From positions 15,857,346-15,921,345 of the forward strand of contig CM020618.1 in assembly GCA_009829735.1 (NCBI GenBank): DNA of 64,000 nt. The letters run 5' to 3'. Under the pieces are notes generated by a model. That model saw only the letters and a list, made by a program, of their open reading frames with translations, was not told where the DNA came from and did not search any database. Of this stretch, positions 51,401 through 61,893 are shown in pieces. Position numbers and translations under genes: made by a program. How positions within the stretch are numbered: the stretch's first letter is position 1; each line of letters starts with the position of its first letter. Source of the DNA: Pyropia yezoensis (Eukaryota; Rhodophyta; Bangiophyceae; Bangiales; Bangiaceae).

Positions 51401-53170
51401 TCACCGCAGCAGCGCCAGCGCCAGCAGCACCACCAGCAGCGCCAGCAGCCACCCCGCCCCCCACCGCCACCTGTCTGCCACCGCCGCCGCCGCCTCGGCC
51501 GCCTCCCTTGCCACCGTCACGGCCACCCCCGACCGGTCCACCCCCTCTGGCAGTGGCCGCACCGCCGCCGGCATGCGCAGCGCACCCGCCAGCCAGTTGT
51601 TGACAAACATGTTGGGCGCGTCCACCCCCGCCGCCTGCCGGGCGGCCTTGAACCGGTCGAGCGCGGCGCCGTGGGCGGCCGCCACCCCCGCCGCCGCGGC
51701 GGCGGGGAACTGCTTGGACCAGTGCACCCTCGCGCCGGGGACGGCCAGCCACTCGGCGGCAACGGCGTCACGGAAGGCGGCCCAGCCGGGCGCCCCCGCC
51801 GCCGACAGGATCTCCACGTACACGTGGTGGGTGTCGTCCCGCACGGCGGCGGGGGCGTAGGATGGCGCCAGCAGGGCGCCCGAAGAGCGCACAAAGCGGG
51901 CCTCCATGGCGAGCGTCAGCGGACAACGGCCGGCGGCGTGTTCGGCCGCCACCCGGGTGGTCACGGAGGACCACATGGCGGAAAAGGCGGCCCAGGAGGC
52001 GGCGTCGGTGAGGGGCACCGCCACCTCAAACGACACCACCTTGAACGCGTCAATGTGGGCTTGGTAGTGGATGGCGTGGGGCACCCGCTCCACCATCCGC
52101 TGGGGGAAGAGCTTGATGGTGTGGAAGCCCGCCGAGTAAAAGGCCGGCACCAGCAGCGGGTGGACGGACAGGATGGTGCGGTGGATCCAGTCGGACAGAC
52201 GCATCTGCCACGCCTGCATGGCGGTCAGGGCGGCGCGCACGGCGGGCGCGCCGTGCGTGACGGGCTCGGCGGTGTCGTTAAAGACGCGGAGCCACAGGTC
52301 ATCGGCGGCGGGCGTCCACCGGCCGCCCGCGGCGAGGGTGTGGTAGTAGCGGTTAAAGGGCATCCAAAACAGCTCCGTGCCGGTGGACCCCTCGACGACG
52401 TGCCGCAGGCGGGCCAGCTTCTTCTCCCGCGTCACCCCATCGTCGGCGGGGGCGGCAAAGTAGTCGCCCTGCGGCCGAAAGTGGTTGGCCACCTCCACGT
52501 TGGCCATCGCCCGCAGCCGGAGGGTAATGTCGTAGATGACCCCCCAGGTGCCCAGGTTGCACTGCACCGCCGCCCACGTGTCGGCGTCGCAGGTGTCCTC
52601 GGCCCAGACGCGCGCCGCCCCGTCGGCGTCGACAATGGTCATGGCGGTCACGTAGTCCGAGACGGTCCCCTCCGCCCACCCCGTGCCGTGGCACGCCGCG
52701 TTGACAATCCCCGCGTACGTGACCGTGTCGAGGATGACGTTGGACGGCACGCACAGGCCCGTCTGCAGCTGCAGGGGGATGAGGTCTGCGGTCGTCACCC
52801 CTGCCTGTACCGTCACGGTGCGGGCGGCGGCGTCAAAGGCGGTGACCGCGTTGAGGCGGGACACGTCCAGCAGCACGTCCCCGTCGTCGACAAAGACGTC
52901 AGACCAGGTGTGCGCCCGCGCCACCGCCCGCACCCGCTGGCCCGCCGCCCGGGCATCCCGGACGGCGGCCTGGATGTCGGCGAGGGAGGTGGCGGTGACG
53001 ACCTTGGCGGGCGTCCGCGTGCGGGTGCCCGACCAGTTGGCAAACGTTGGCGGGGAGGGGGCGGTGGTGGGGGCGGTGGTGGGGGTGGGGGTGGGGTGGG
53101 GGCCAGTGCCGACGACCGTCGGGTCCCCGCACCTGGCTGAGCACGCCGCCACGCCCGCTTTGGTGACCAT
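51401..53170 (-). CDS. Aldonolactone oxidase (D-arabinono-/L-gulono-1,4-lactone oxidase family), membrane-anchored
   Basis: A flavoenzyme of the ALO/GULO family, which oxidises an aldono-1,4-lactone in the last step of ascorbate or erythroascorbate synthesis. From the ATG at 53,170 it has 589 residues. The FAD_binding_4 (PCMH) domain spans about 50-230: NWSGTRTRTPAKVV, then RAHTWSDVF, whose H87 aligns with the His that carries FAD covalently in this family, and HGTGWAEGTVSDYV. The ALO C-terminal domain ends with the signature HWSK (H483, in VHWSKQFP). A C-terminal hydrophobic helix (about 571-588, WLLALLVVLLALALL) would anchor it in a membrane with the enzyme on one side. A Thr/Pro linker precedes the FAD domain. 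The frame is open upstream to 53,359 with another hydrophobic stretch, so a longer N-terminus is possible. Substrate (gulono-, galactono- or arabinono-) cannot be told. Confidence 0.85.
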   Translation of the reverse strand: MVTKAGVAACSARCGDPTVVGTGPHPTPTPTTAPTTAPSPPTFANWSGTRTRTPAKVVTATSLADIQAAVRDARAAGQRVRAVARAHTWSDVFVDDGDVLLDVSRLNAVTAFDAAARTVTVQAGVTTADLIPLQLQTGLCVPSNVILDTVTYAGIVNAACHGTGWAEGTVSDYVTAMTIVDADGAARVWAEDTCDADTWAAVQCNLGTWGVIYDITLRLRAMANVEVANHFRPQGDYFAAPADDGVTREKKLARLRHVVEGSTGTELFWMPFNRYYHTLAAGGRWTPAADDLWLRVFNDTAEPVTHGAPAVRAALTAMQAWQMRLSDWIHRTILSVHPLLVPAFYSAGFHTIKLFPQRMVERVPHAIHYQAHIDAFKVVSFEVAVPLTDAASWAAFSAMWSSVTTRVAAEHAAGRCPLTLAMEARFVRSSGALLAPSYAPAAVRDDTHHVYVEILSAAGAPGWAAFRDAVAAEWLAVPGARVHWSKQFPAAAAAGVAAAHGAALDRFKAARQAAGVDAPNMFVNNWLAGALRMPAAVRPLPEGVDRSGVAVTVAREAAEAAAAVADRWRWGAGWLLALLVVLLALALLR

Positions 53171-56100
53171 GGCGGTGGTTGTCAAAGGGCGGAGGTGAGC
53201 AGGGGGGGCGATTGGCCTTGGTGGTCGACGGTGGTGCCAGCAGCAGGACAATAGGACAAGGAGGATGAAAAGTGGGGGTGGCAAAAGGCGGGGCGGGGTC
53301 CGTCGGCGTGAGCACAGAGGGGCCAAGGCGGGTGACACCAGTCCCGTCGCCGCTGGCACAGGGGAGGGGGAAAGGCGGTGGAGGTGGCGGGGATGCTGTG
53401 GTCAGTGTTGTCAGGGGGAACACGGGGGAAGGAGCGTGCACAAGCCACACACACTCCAGTGGGCGCTGGCGACACACGAGCTGCGTTGCGATGGGCGGGT
53501 GACAAAGGGTGGTGGGGGAGAGCGCCGTCGGTCGGCAGCCCGCCCGCCGGGGCTCGCCTCATGTACTGGCCGGCCCGGCCGGCGGCGCCGCGCGGCCGCA
53601 CTGCCGCGCCCGGGCGGGGGGGGGGGGCCGCCGACGGCGGCTGCCACACGCGCGTTCCGGCGGGGCGGCCACCGCCGGCGGGGCGCGGCCCTGGGCCGCC
53701 CGGGGCGGCCGGGGCGGCCGGCCGGCCGCGCCAGACGCTGGCGACGTGGCGGCGGGGGCAGCGACGGCTGCGCTTGCGCGTGGGGCGGCCAGCCGGACCG
53801 GCAGACGGGCGGGCGGGCGGGCGGGCGGGCGGGCGGGCGGGCGGGCGGCGGAATGGCGTCGGGTCGGCCAGCCCGTTGGGGCGGGGGCAGGGAGGGAACG
53901 ACGGCAGTGCCGGGGGGGTTGGGGGGGGGGAGGGGTGAGGGTGGGTGGGTGGGTGGTCCGCGTTGATGGGCAGGGTTCAAGGTGGGGGGTGGGGGGGGGG
54001 GGGGTGAAGGGGTTGGGGAGTGAGGGTGAGGGTGGGTGCGCCCCCCGGGGGGGGGGGGGGGGGGGGGGGTTGGCCGTTGTGGTCATCCCGCCCCGCCTGG
54101 GCGTCTCCGCCATAGCCGCGTGTGGCAGAGACGCCGAGGCGGCCGCCGCCGCCCGTTGGCGACGGCGGCGGCGGCGGCGGCCGTGGCTGGGCGGCGGCGC
54201 TTCCTCCCCATCGCCTTCCCCACCCCCCCCCCCCCCCCCCCCCCCCCCCCGTCTCCAGGCCTTGGCGTTTTTGGGGAGATTCACCACCACCCCCCCCCCC
54301 ACTCCCCCCCCTGCCCCCCGCCCGTCCGTTTGCCCACGGGGGATGGGAAGGACGGCAGTGGCGGACGGGGCAGAGACAAGGGGAGGAAGCGGGGGGTGGG
54401 GGGGGGGTAGGGGAATGGGGGGGGGGGGGGGAAAGTAGTGGCGAGGGACGTGCTTGCACCCCGCAGGCAGGCGGGCGGGGGGGGGGGGAAGCGCGTCTGG
54501 CGGTCGGCTGCCGCCATTCCCGCCCCACCCGCCCCACCCCCCCCCCCCCCCCCCCCTCCCCCCACGCGTCGCCGCAACCACCCGCACCCGCACACACCCA
54601 CCATGGCACACACACGCCCACCCCCCCCCCCCTCTTGTGTCTCGTCGTCCGACGTACCGGCCGCAACCACCCGCACACACCCACCATGGCACACACACAC
54701 CCCCCCCCCCCCCCCCTCTTGTGTCTCGTCGTCCGACGTACCGGCCGCGCGTCTCGTCGTCGTCGTCGACGACGACGGTGGCGGCGGCGGCGGCGCGCGC
54801 GGCGGGGACGCCACCGCACCCCACCGTGGCGGTCGGCGCTCGTCGCCACACCACCCGCCTGGGGGCGCCTCTTGCCCCCACTGTGCGCTGCCTTGGCCTG
54901 CGGCCGCGTGACCCCCCCCCCCCCCCACCCTCCCCCCGGCTCGCCGCCGCTACGTCTGGGGCGCCACCACCCCGACGCCCCCCCCACCCCACCCCCCCCC
55001 CCCCACCCCCCCGTTGTGTGCTGCCGCCGCCACGGCGACGGCCACCACCCAATCCATGGCGGCGGGGCGCCCCAGCAGCCGCCCCGGGGGGGTTGCGCGC
55101 CACGGCCTGGCAGTGCCACCCCCCACCGCCGGCATCCCCCCCCTTGACCCCTCTCTTTCCCCCCCCCCCCCCCCCCCCCCCCCCCAGCTGACGCTGGTCA
55201 CCAACAGAGGGGGGGGGGGGGGGGTGGGGGGGTGGGGCAGAGAGACAGACGGTCTCGAGGGGGTGTGTGTGGCCTCTCCCTTTTTTTTTTTTTTTTTTCT
55301 TTTTTTTTCATTTCTTTTAGCTCTTGTATTCCAGAGGTAGGTACGGTATAACCCCCGCCCCGCCCCGCCCCGCCCCGCCGCCGGGGGCGGTGCACCGCCC
55401 CGCGCTGTGACACTGGTGGGACAGGCGGCGGCGGCGGTGGCGGCAGAGGCAGTGGCGGCGGCCGTGTGGCCGAGGCAGCGACGGTGGTGGATGGCGGCGG
55501 GCAGAGGCGGCGGCGGCGGCGGTGGCGGCCGCGGAGGGCGTCACGAATGGCGTCCCACCCCCGGCCGCCACCACCACCCCCCCCCCACCCCCCCCACCCC
55601 CCGGCCCGGGGGTGCGCCCCCGCCCAGTCCCCCATATGACGACCGCACGGCGCCGCACAGTGGCAGTGGCCACCGTGTGGGGTGACAGTAGGCCTAGAAA
55701 CGCTGCAGTGGCGTGGGCGTGGGCGTGGCAAGGTGGTGGCGGTGGAAAGGGGGGGGGGGAGGGGGTGGTGGCGGCCGGGGGGGGGGGAGAACGCTGCGGT
55801 GGCGGCTCCCCCGCATCATGGGATTCCCGGCTGATCCGTCACACACCCAGATCAAGGAGCGCGCACAGGCGCGCCGCCGCCGCCAGTCGGGCGGTCGGTC
55901 GGTCGGTCGGTCGGTCGGGGGGCGGCGCTGGCGTGGGGGGGGGGGGTGGGGTTCGGGGGGGGGGGGGGGTGGAGGGTGGGCACCAAATTCGAGTGCGCCT
56001 CCCCCAGCCTCGTTACCACGGGCTGCCGTCCCCTCCGCGGGTCAGACCGTCGCGGCTCCACCCCTACATATACCGGAAGCGGCTGCCGGCCAAGAGACGG

Positions 56101-56658
56101 GCAGGGGCTTGGCGAATATTCGTCGCTGTCGTGGAAGTGGTGGGGGGGGCAGGCGGGGGGAGGGTTGGTTCTCTCTGGGGGATTGGGGGTGGGGGGGTGG
56201 GGGGGAGGTTGGGTGTGTGGCCGTGCCGACGGGCACATCTGCGACGGGCGCTTGCGGAATGGATTGGGGATCGCCGCAGACGCCAAACGCCACCCCCCCC
56301 CCCCACCCTCCCCCCTCGCACCCCCGGGGGGGGCGGGGGGGGACCGCCCCCACCCACCCATCCCCCGTGTGCGCGTGCACGACGCGATGGACCGCGCCCG
56401 CGTGTATCGTCACAAAACAAGGGACACGACGCGGCGGCCGCGCGGAGGCGCAGAGGGGCGCCGCCGCGGCGCCAACCAAGCCAGACGCCTATGGTCTGGC
56501 ACGTGCCACTCGGGAGGCCGGGGGGGGGGGGGGGGGGGCGGGGGGGGGGGGGGGGGACGGCGGGGGCGGTGGGTGCGGCGGGGGGGCCGCCACTGTGTTT
56601 TTTGCTTTTTAATTGCGTTGCATGGTAGGGGAAGCGAAGCGGCGGCGCTTGGCCTCGA

Positions 56659-56690
<32 letters not shown>

Positions 56691-57259
56691 AGACGGGCAC
56701 CCGACGGGCGCAGCGGCAGGGAAGGGCGGGCTTGCCGCGGAGCTGGGCCGGTGGCCGCCGTCCCTCTCTTGAAACCTTGGCCGCCGTGGTGACCGTACAC
56801 GCGCGGCAGTTGTCCGCCACGGCCGGGAGACGAGGCCCAGTGTCGCTGATCGTACAGGAGAGTTTGTTGAATGGGAACAGCGTCAGCCGTCGCCCCTGAA
56901 ATGGGGGATGGTGGCTGCCCACTGTCCCCTGTCCATTACGTGTACAGTACGTACATGATGGGAATCGAACCAATGGTAGGTCCAAGTCCATTGAGGAGTT
57001 CCACCGGTCGGTTCAACAACTTTGTAATGTATGGGCGAGACCAGCGGAATTCCTGGCCTCGAGGACGCGCAGGGGCCACGCCAACGCTCGATGAGCGTTC
57101 CTGACGTCGCGCGTGGGCGAGAGAGGCGAGACCGCGCCCACCCGCAGCCATCTTCGGCGTGGGCCGTCTTGCCCCCGCGCGGGACACGCGGTCGATCCCC
57201 ATTGCCTTGGCGGCCGGCCGGGCGCGGCTCCCGTTGCTTGTTTCACTCCTCCCTCTAGG
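53171..57259. other. 4-kb simple-repeat-rich intergenic region
   Basis: No gene supported. Long frames on both strands are Pro/Gly/Arg low-complexity. Contents: a (CGGG)n tract at about 53,804-53,850; a G run at about 54,048-54,069; a C run at about 54,226-54,250; a tandem duplication of about 85 bp (about 54,570-54,745, each copy ending CTCGTCGTCCGACGTACCGG); a C run at about 55,158-55,185; a T tract at 55,280-55,310; a (CCCCG)n tract at about 55,345-55,380; (GGTC)n at about 55,895-55,920; and G runs at about 56,520-56,555 and 56,661-56,690. The last 350 bp before the next ATG are normal in composition and presumably hold its promoter. Confidence 0.5.
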
Positions 57260-59114
57260 ATGGGTGCGCCACCCATGGGCACCATGCTGGCCGCCGCGGC
57301 GGCGGGCCGCCGGGGCATGGCCGCCGCCGCGTCGGCGATCACGCCCATCCCGCCGGGGGCGCCGCTCTTCCCCCGCCCGACGGGGCTGCTGGCGCGGCTC
57401 AAGGGCGCCATGGGCGCAGCCGCCAAACCGCTGCCCCCTTCGTACAGGGTTGATCCGGAGCTGCTGGTCGAGGTGCGTGGGGGGTCTGCGATGGCCCGGC
57501 CGGCCTCCATGCGGCGGTCGGACAGTGGTGGGGGGGGGGGGGGGGGGGGGGGGGGGGAGCTGGGCGTCCCGATCGCCCTGGACCCGTTTGGCCTCCCTGT
57601 TCGTTGTGGGAACGTGTTTTGAACACCCTCAAAGCGTGCTCTCGATTTTCTCTCCCAGTCTTTGGGTCGCGGTGGACGTCGTGTCTTTGTCGGCCCGACG
57701 AGTTTGGACTGACACCTCGGTTTTGTCGGCTGGTGTGTTTGTTTTTTGCTCACGCTGTTCCCGGTCACTTTCCCCCGTCTTGTGGCCCTCTGCTTCTCTC
57801 CCAGCCCAGACGCCGACAGAGGTGACTATTCTGCCCAATGGGGTGCGCGTGGCCACCCAGAAGCGGCCTACGGGCTCGGCGTCGGTGGGCGTGTTTGTTG
57901 ACGCGGGTGCTCGGTTTGAGCCCGTCCCCGGCATTGCCCATATTGCCCACCGGCTGGTCGCGCCTGGTGCGTTTGGATCCCCACCGCAGGCGCTGGCGGA
58001 CCTGGGGGTGGTGTTTGAGGCCGACGCTACCCGGGAGATGACCTCTGTCCTCGCCCGTGGTCGGTCGGCCGATACGGCTGCCATGATCAAGGGCCTCACA
58101 GCCAATCTTGCCTCCCCGGACGTGTCCGAGGCGGCCGTTGAGGCGGCCAAAGAGGCCGCGACAACAGCTGCCGCCGCGTGCCCGCCGACGCCAGACGAGG
58201 AGGTGATGGACAACCTGCATGCGTGGGGCTTCCAAGGCACCACCCTGGCGCGGCCGGTGGTTCCCCAGGCGGCCGAGGGTGGTGTGGCGGGTGTGCTTGC
58301 TGGAGACGTGTCGGCGTACGTGGCCAACCACTTCCAGCCCCACCGACTGGTCGTGGCCGCGGCCGGGGAGGTGGATCACCGGGCGGCGGTGGCGGCGGTG
58401 ACCGACTCACTGGGCGGCCTGTCTGGGGACAAGGCCGGTACTTCGTCGGTCGATGCGGTCAAGGCTAACCCGGCCTTCATGACTGGCAGCGACATCCGCG
58501 TGCGGGATGACTTCCAGCGGACGGCGCAGTTTGCTGTGGCGTTTGAGTCGTGCGGCGCGGCGCACCCCGACGCACCCGGCTTCCTGGTCCTCCAGGCCCT
58601 GATGGGCGAGTGGCACGCGGCGTCCACCACGGGCGCGGATGTGTCCAACCGGCTGGCCAACGGGCTGCACGCGCTGCCCAACGCGGTCCGCTTCTCTACG
58701 TTCAACCTGTCCTACACTGACACCGGACTGTTTGGAATTCACTGTATGGGCACGCCGCCCAACCTGGACGATGTGGCGTACCACGTGATGCACGAGCTGG
58801 TGCGGCCTGCCTACAAGGTGTCGCCCGCCGCGCTGGCGGCGGCCAAGGTCGCACTGACCACGCGCGTGCTCGGCGCCCACCACACAACCGCTGACACGGT
58901 AAGGGTGATTGGCAATGAGCTCCATATGTTTGGCCGCAAGATGCCTATCGCTGAGTGGGTGGCCCGCCTGGACGCGGTCGACGCGCCGGTCATCCACCGG
59001 CTGGTCAACAAGTACATCTATGACCGGGAGATTGCTGTGTCAGCGATGCACAACACCTACACCCTGCCGGACCTGACGTGGCTCCGCCGCCGCACGTTCC
59101 ACAACACTGTTTAG
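57260..59114 (+). CDS. Cytochrome bc1 core protein 1 / mitochondrial processing peptidase beta-like (M16 family)
   Basis: A mitochondrial M16-family protein in two exons: 57,260-57,472 and 57,810-59,114, with a phase-0 intron (donor GAG|GTGCGT, acceptor CCCAG before ACG; 337 bp, containing a G run of about 28). The product is 505 residues. Residues 1-60 are Ala/Arg/Pro-rich without acidic residues, as in a matrix presequence. The family core starts with TPTEVTILPNGVRVATQ and DAGARFEPVPGIAHIAHRL. Further on are SDIRVRDDFQRTAQFAVAFE, the FNLSYTDTGLFGIH block typical of beta/core 1 subunits, and IHRLVNKYIYDREIAVSA. The zinc site HxxEH is replaced by H115-I-A-H-R, so it is unlikely to be an active peptidase. 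This fits a structural core subunit of complex III, though MPP-beta ancestry is clear. Confidence 0.9.
57530..57557 (+). repeat. Poly-G run inside the intron
   Basis: About 28 G in a row inside the intron of the core 1/MPP-like gene, starting 57 bp after the donor. The exact length is likely uncertain, as for all long homopolymers here. Confidence 0.8.
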
Positions 59115-60591
59115 AGAGGGTGGCGTCGCAGAGCAAGCCTGCCCTGGTCGTCCGTTTATGTGACCTGCTGCTGGTGTGGTTGCGTGGCGCGTGGGTTCCG
59201 CGCGGGACTGGCGTCCTGGTGTGCGTATACCCTGTTCGACCAGGTATGGAAGACTGCCTAGCGAGCGGGCGCTTTTCCACGATGTGGGCCAGCTTCCAAG
59301 ACGAGCGTGTACCTTGGCTTTTTTTTTGTGCGCCCGGTCAAGGTCCCGGGCCTGGAGCGATGATTTTTTTTCTTTTCCAACCATTGTTCTTTGACATGTG
59401 AACATTGTACCCCAGACGGGTCCGAGGGAGGGCAGGTGCTTGTCCCACTGGCGAATCCGGAAGGTCGAGACCTCGGTGGAGCCGACATCGAGCTGACTTT
59501 CGCTGACGGCAGCAGTCATTGACCCTCTCCCCTCGGCGTATTGCCCACCCGCTGTAGCCGCCCGCCTAACAGCAGCAGGCCCCCTTCGCCTCAGAGGCCA
59601 GCCATTCGAATGCCATTCCTTCCAGTCGGTGAGGCGCGCCACATCCGCACCTACCTTGGACAGCCTCGTCAGAAAGGCCATCTCCAGTGTACCGACTAGT
59701 ACGCAATGTTGGTCTGCTCGTGTACACAGACCATTGCTTACGTAGTCCGCCAGGAGAGTGCTGACGAGCATCGTGGCGCCCATGGCACTGCACACTGGCG
59801 CGGCTGAGGCGCGCCCGCCATGCCTCGGCGATCAGCGGTGCCCCCCCCCCCGAAGGCGCGAAGAGGTGGACTACTGCCCTACCATGTGGGTCTGGGTCCA
59901 TACCGGGGTGCGGAATACCGTACGTCCGCCCTCAAATCACGACCCGACAGAGGGCGACCGAGACCGACTCAAATCACGTGTGGGGCAAGCCAAGAATCGA
60001 CGACGGGCCGACCAACAAGAACAGCCACCCATGAAGAAGAGCCGACAGAGAATGCCTGTGGACAAGGAAAGCACGCAGCAAATGGATGTATGTATAGGTC
60101 CGAGAACACGAAGCTCTGGATCGTACGCTTGTCACAACACAACAATAGAGCCACGACCAGAATCCACCAGCACAGTACAGCGCAGCAAAAGGATACACGG
60201 CAATGATCACACCTACCTACATCTCTCACACGGAACCGACGTGAAGAAAAAAAAGTACAGGATGTACCTGGCGACGGGAACAGAAAAAAAAAAAAAACAC
60301 CACCTGCACGGTCGATCGGCCTTCCAGACGCTCCCCCCCCCCAGCAGGACCCAAGAGCCATCGAGACCGGTACCAACACGACGCGATTGCGCGCTACCTG
60401 ACCCCCCGTGAGCCATGGTGCACAGCCTGCCCATGCAAATGATTCAGGCCCGCACAAAGATACATCACGGGCGCGTTCCAATCCCTCCCCCCCACCCCAC
60501 CGTCACAAGACAGCCAAGCCGCAACCAAGGAGGACCTCCCTTCCCCCAATGGCTGCTGCACACCCCGTTCCCAAGCAAACGCCGTCGCCTC
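59115..60591. other. Intergenic with one doubtful minus-strand frame
   Basis: No gene supported firmly. The minus strand from 59,795 to about 59,500 contains a natural-looking reading (TLLADYVSNGLCTRADQH, LVGTLEMAFLTRLSKVG, DVARLTDWKEWHSNGW), perhaps a remnant of a gene or mobile element. It runs on in frame over the 3' end of the core 1 gene, which makes the full frame unlikely as a gene. T and A tracts lie at 59,314-59,322, 59,366-59,373 and 60,287-60,298. Confidence 0.35.
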
Positions 60592-61893
60592 CTAAGACCT
60601 GCTTGCAGGCGCACCCCCCTCCTGCAACGACGCCACTTCCGCCTCCAGCCGCTCACACCTCTCCTCCACGCGTCCAATCTCTCGCTCCACCTCCCCGACG
60701 CCCTCCCGGCAGCTGTCACGGTAGCGGAGGGCGCAGGTGACGACGCCCTCAAGGACGACCAGCTCGTCGAGCCCGCCGCCGCCGACAATGCCCTCCATGG
60801 CCTCTGCGGCGGCCGCGCCCAGACGGGCGCGAGCCCGCTCCAGCAACTTGTTGCTCGTGTCGGCAGCCTCTGACGCCTTGTGGAGTTCCTCCATCTTGGA
60901 CGCCAGCCGGTCCAACAAGGCCGCCCGCTCCCGATGGGCCGTCTCCACCGCCGCCCGCAGCGCAGCTGCCGACGCGGCAGCGGCGGCGGCCGCAGACGAG
61001 GCGGTCGCGGCGGGCGACCCCACACGGCCGCCGCCCCCACCGCCCAAACGGTCGCCGACCGCCGGCACCACTGGCTGCCGGGGCGGCGGGGCCACCCGCG
61101 GCCCCCGCGGGGGTCCAGTCAAGCCCAACCGCTCGGGCCAGGTGGCGAGCGCCAGGTGCGGCCGGATGATGTTCTCGTTGGTCCACGCAAACAGCGCCCA
61201 CAGCACCATGATCGCGTACACCCGCCACACCGCCGACCACGCGCTGGTGCCCGGCCGGCGGTGGCCAGTAAAGAGCTCACGAAGGCCGTAAAAGGCCAGC
61301 GGCAAGCCGACCACCGCCACCCACGCGGGGACCAGCACGTGCGTCACCGCAGACGGCAGGTCCGCCCGACGGAGGCGGTACGCCAAAGGGGCAAACGCGA
61401 CGCCCGCAACGCCGGCGCCACACTGGAACACCCACAGTGCCTGGTAAGGCGTCGCCGGCGGGGGGCCCTGCGCGAGCACCCCCACCGCCACCGCCGTGGC
61501 GGCCACGCCCGCGGCGGCCAGCGTGCGAGGGGCGGCGGCGTCCAGGGCGGCGCCCAGCCGCCACATGGCACGCGAGAGGGGCGGCTCCCGCGGCGGCGGG
61601 GGGGCCGTCGGGTTTGGAGGGCCACCACCCCCACCGCTGCCGCCGCCGCCGCCGCTGCCACGAGACGCCCCCGCCGCTGACGCCGCGGCTGAGCCAGTCC
61701 CGGGTGCCGCCGCCGACGCCGCCGCCACGCCTGGCGGCAAGATCTCCTCGTGCCCCGCTAGTACCGCCGCGGGGTGCGGGCCAGGCGCGGTGGCCATCGC
61801 ACCGCGTGGCTGCGGCGACCGCCGGCCGGAACGGCCCATGGTATCCAGGCGGGACGTGGATGACGGGGGGGTCACCATCGTCACCCGGGCCAT
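60592..61893 (-). CDS. Four-helix membrane protein with C-terminal coiled coil, unknown
   Basis: A 433-residue protein I do not recognise. The first 105 residues are Ala/Gly/Pro low-complexity. Four hydrophobic helices follow at about 124-142, 150-172 (YQALWVFQCGAGVAGVAF), 183-205 (THVLVPAWVAVVGLPLAFYG) and 221-239 (VWRVYAIMVLWALFAWTNEN). A Pro/Gly linker leads to helical, heptad-like segments at about 312-365 (AHRERAALLDRLASKMEELH) and 398-426 (EVEREIGRVEERCERLEAEV). It is likely an integral membrane protein with a cytosolic coiled coil used for oligomerisation or tethering. The start chosen is the ATG at 61,893; the frame is open further upstream through homopolymer-rich DNA that reads as low-complexity. 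Confidence 0.6.
   Translation of the reverse strand: MARVTMVTPPSSTSRLDTMGRSGRRSPQPRGAMATAPGPHPAAVLAGHEEILPPGVAAASAAAPGTGSAAASAAGASRGSGGGGGSGGGGGPPNPTAPPPPREPPLSRAMWRLGAALDAAAPRTLAAAGVAATAVAVGVLAQGPPPATPYQALWVFQCGAGVAGVAFAPLAYRLRRADLPSAVTHVLVPAWVAVVGLPLAFYGLRELFTGHRRPGTSAWSAVWRVYAIMVLWALFAWTNENIIRPHLALATWPERLGLTGPPRGPRVAPPPRQPVVPAVGDRLGGGGGGRVGSPAATASSAAAAAAASAAALRAAVETAHRERAALLDRLASKMEELHKASEAADTSNKLLERARARLGAAAAEAMEGIVGGGGLDELVVLEGVVTCALRYRDSCREGVGEVEREIGRVEERCERLEAEVASLQEGGAPASRS

Noticed and set aside
53559-55119. Long minus-strand frames rich in Gly/Arg/Pro
   Set aside because: These are produced by G/C homopolymers and tandem repeats. No domain, no start context, and similar frames exist on the other strand.
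56940-57030. tRNA-like GGTTCGATTCCC on the minus strand
   Set aside because: It resembles a T-arm, but the T stem has a mismatch, and no acceptor stem, D arm or anticodon arm can be formed around it.
59225-59260. CTGTTCGACCAGG resembling a tRNA T-loop
   Set aside because: The closing base pair is wrong and no cloverleaf can be built with the flanks.
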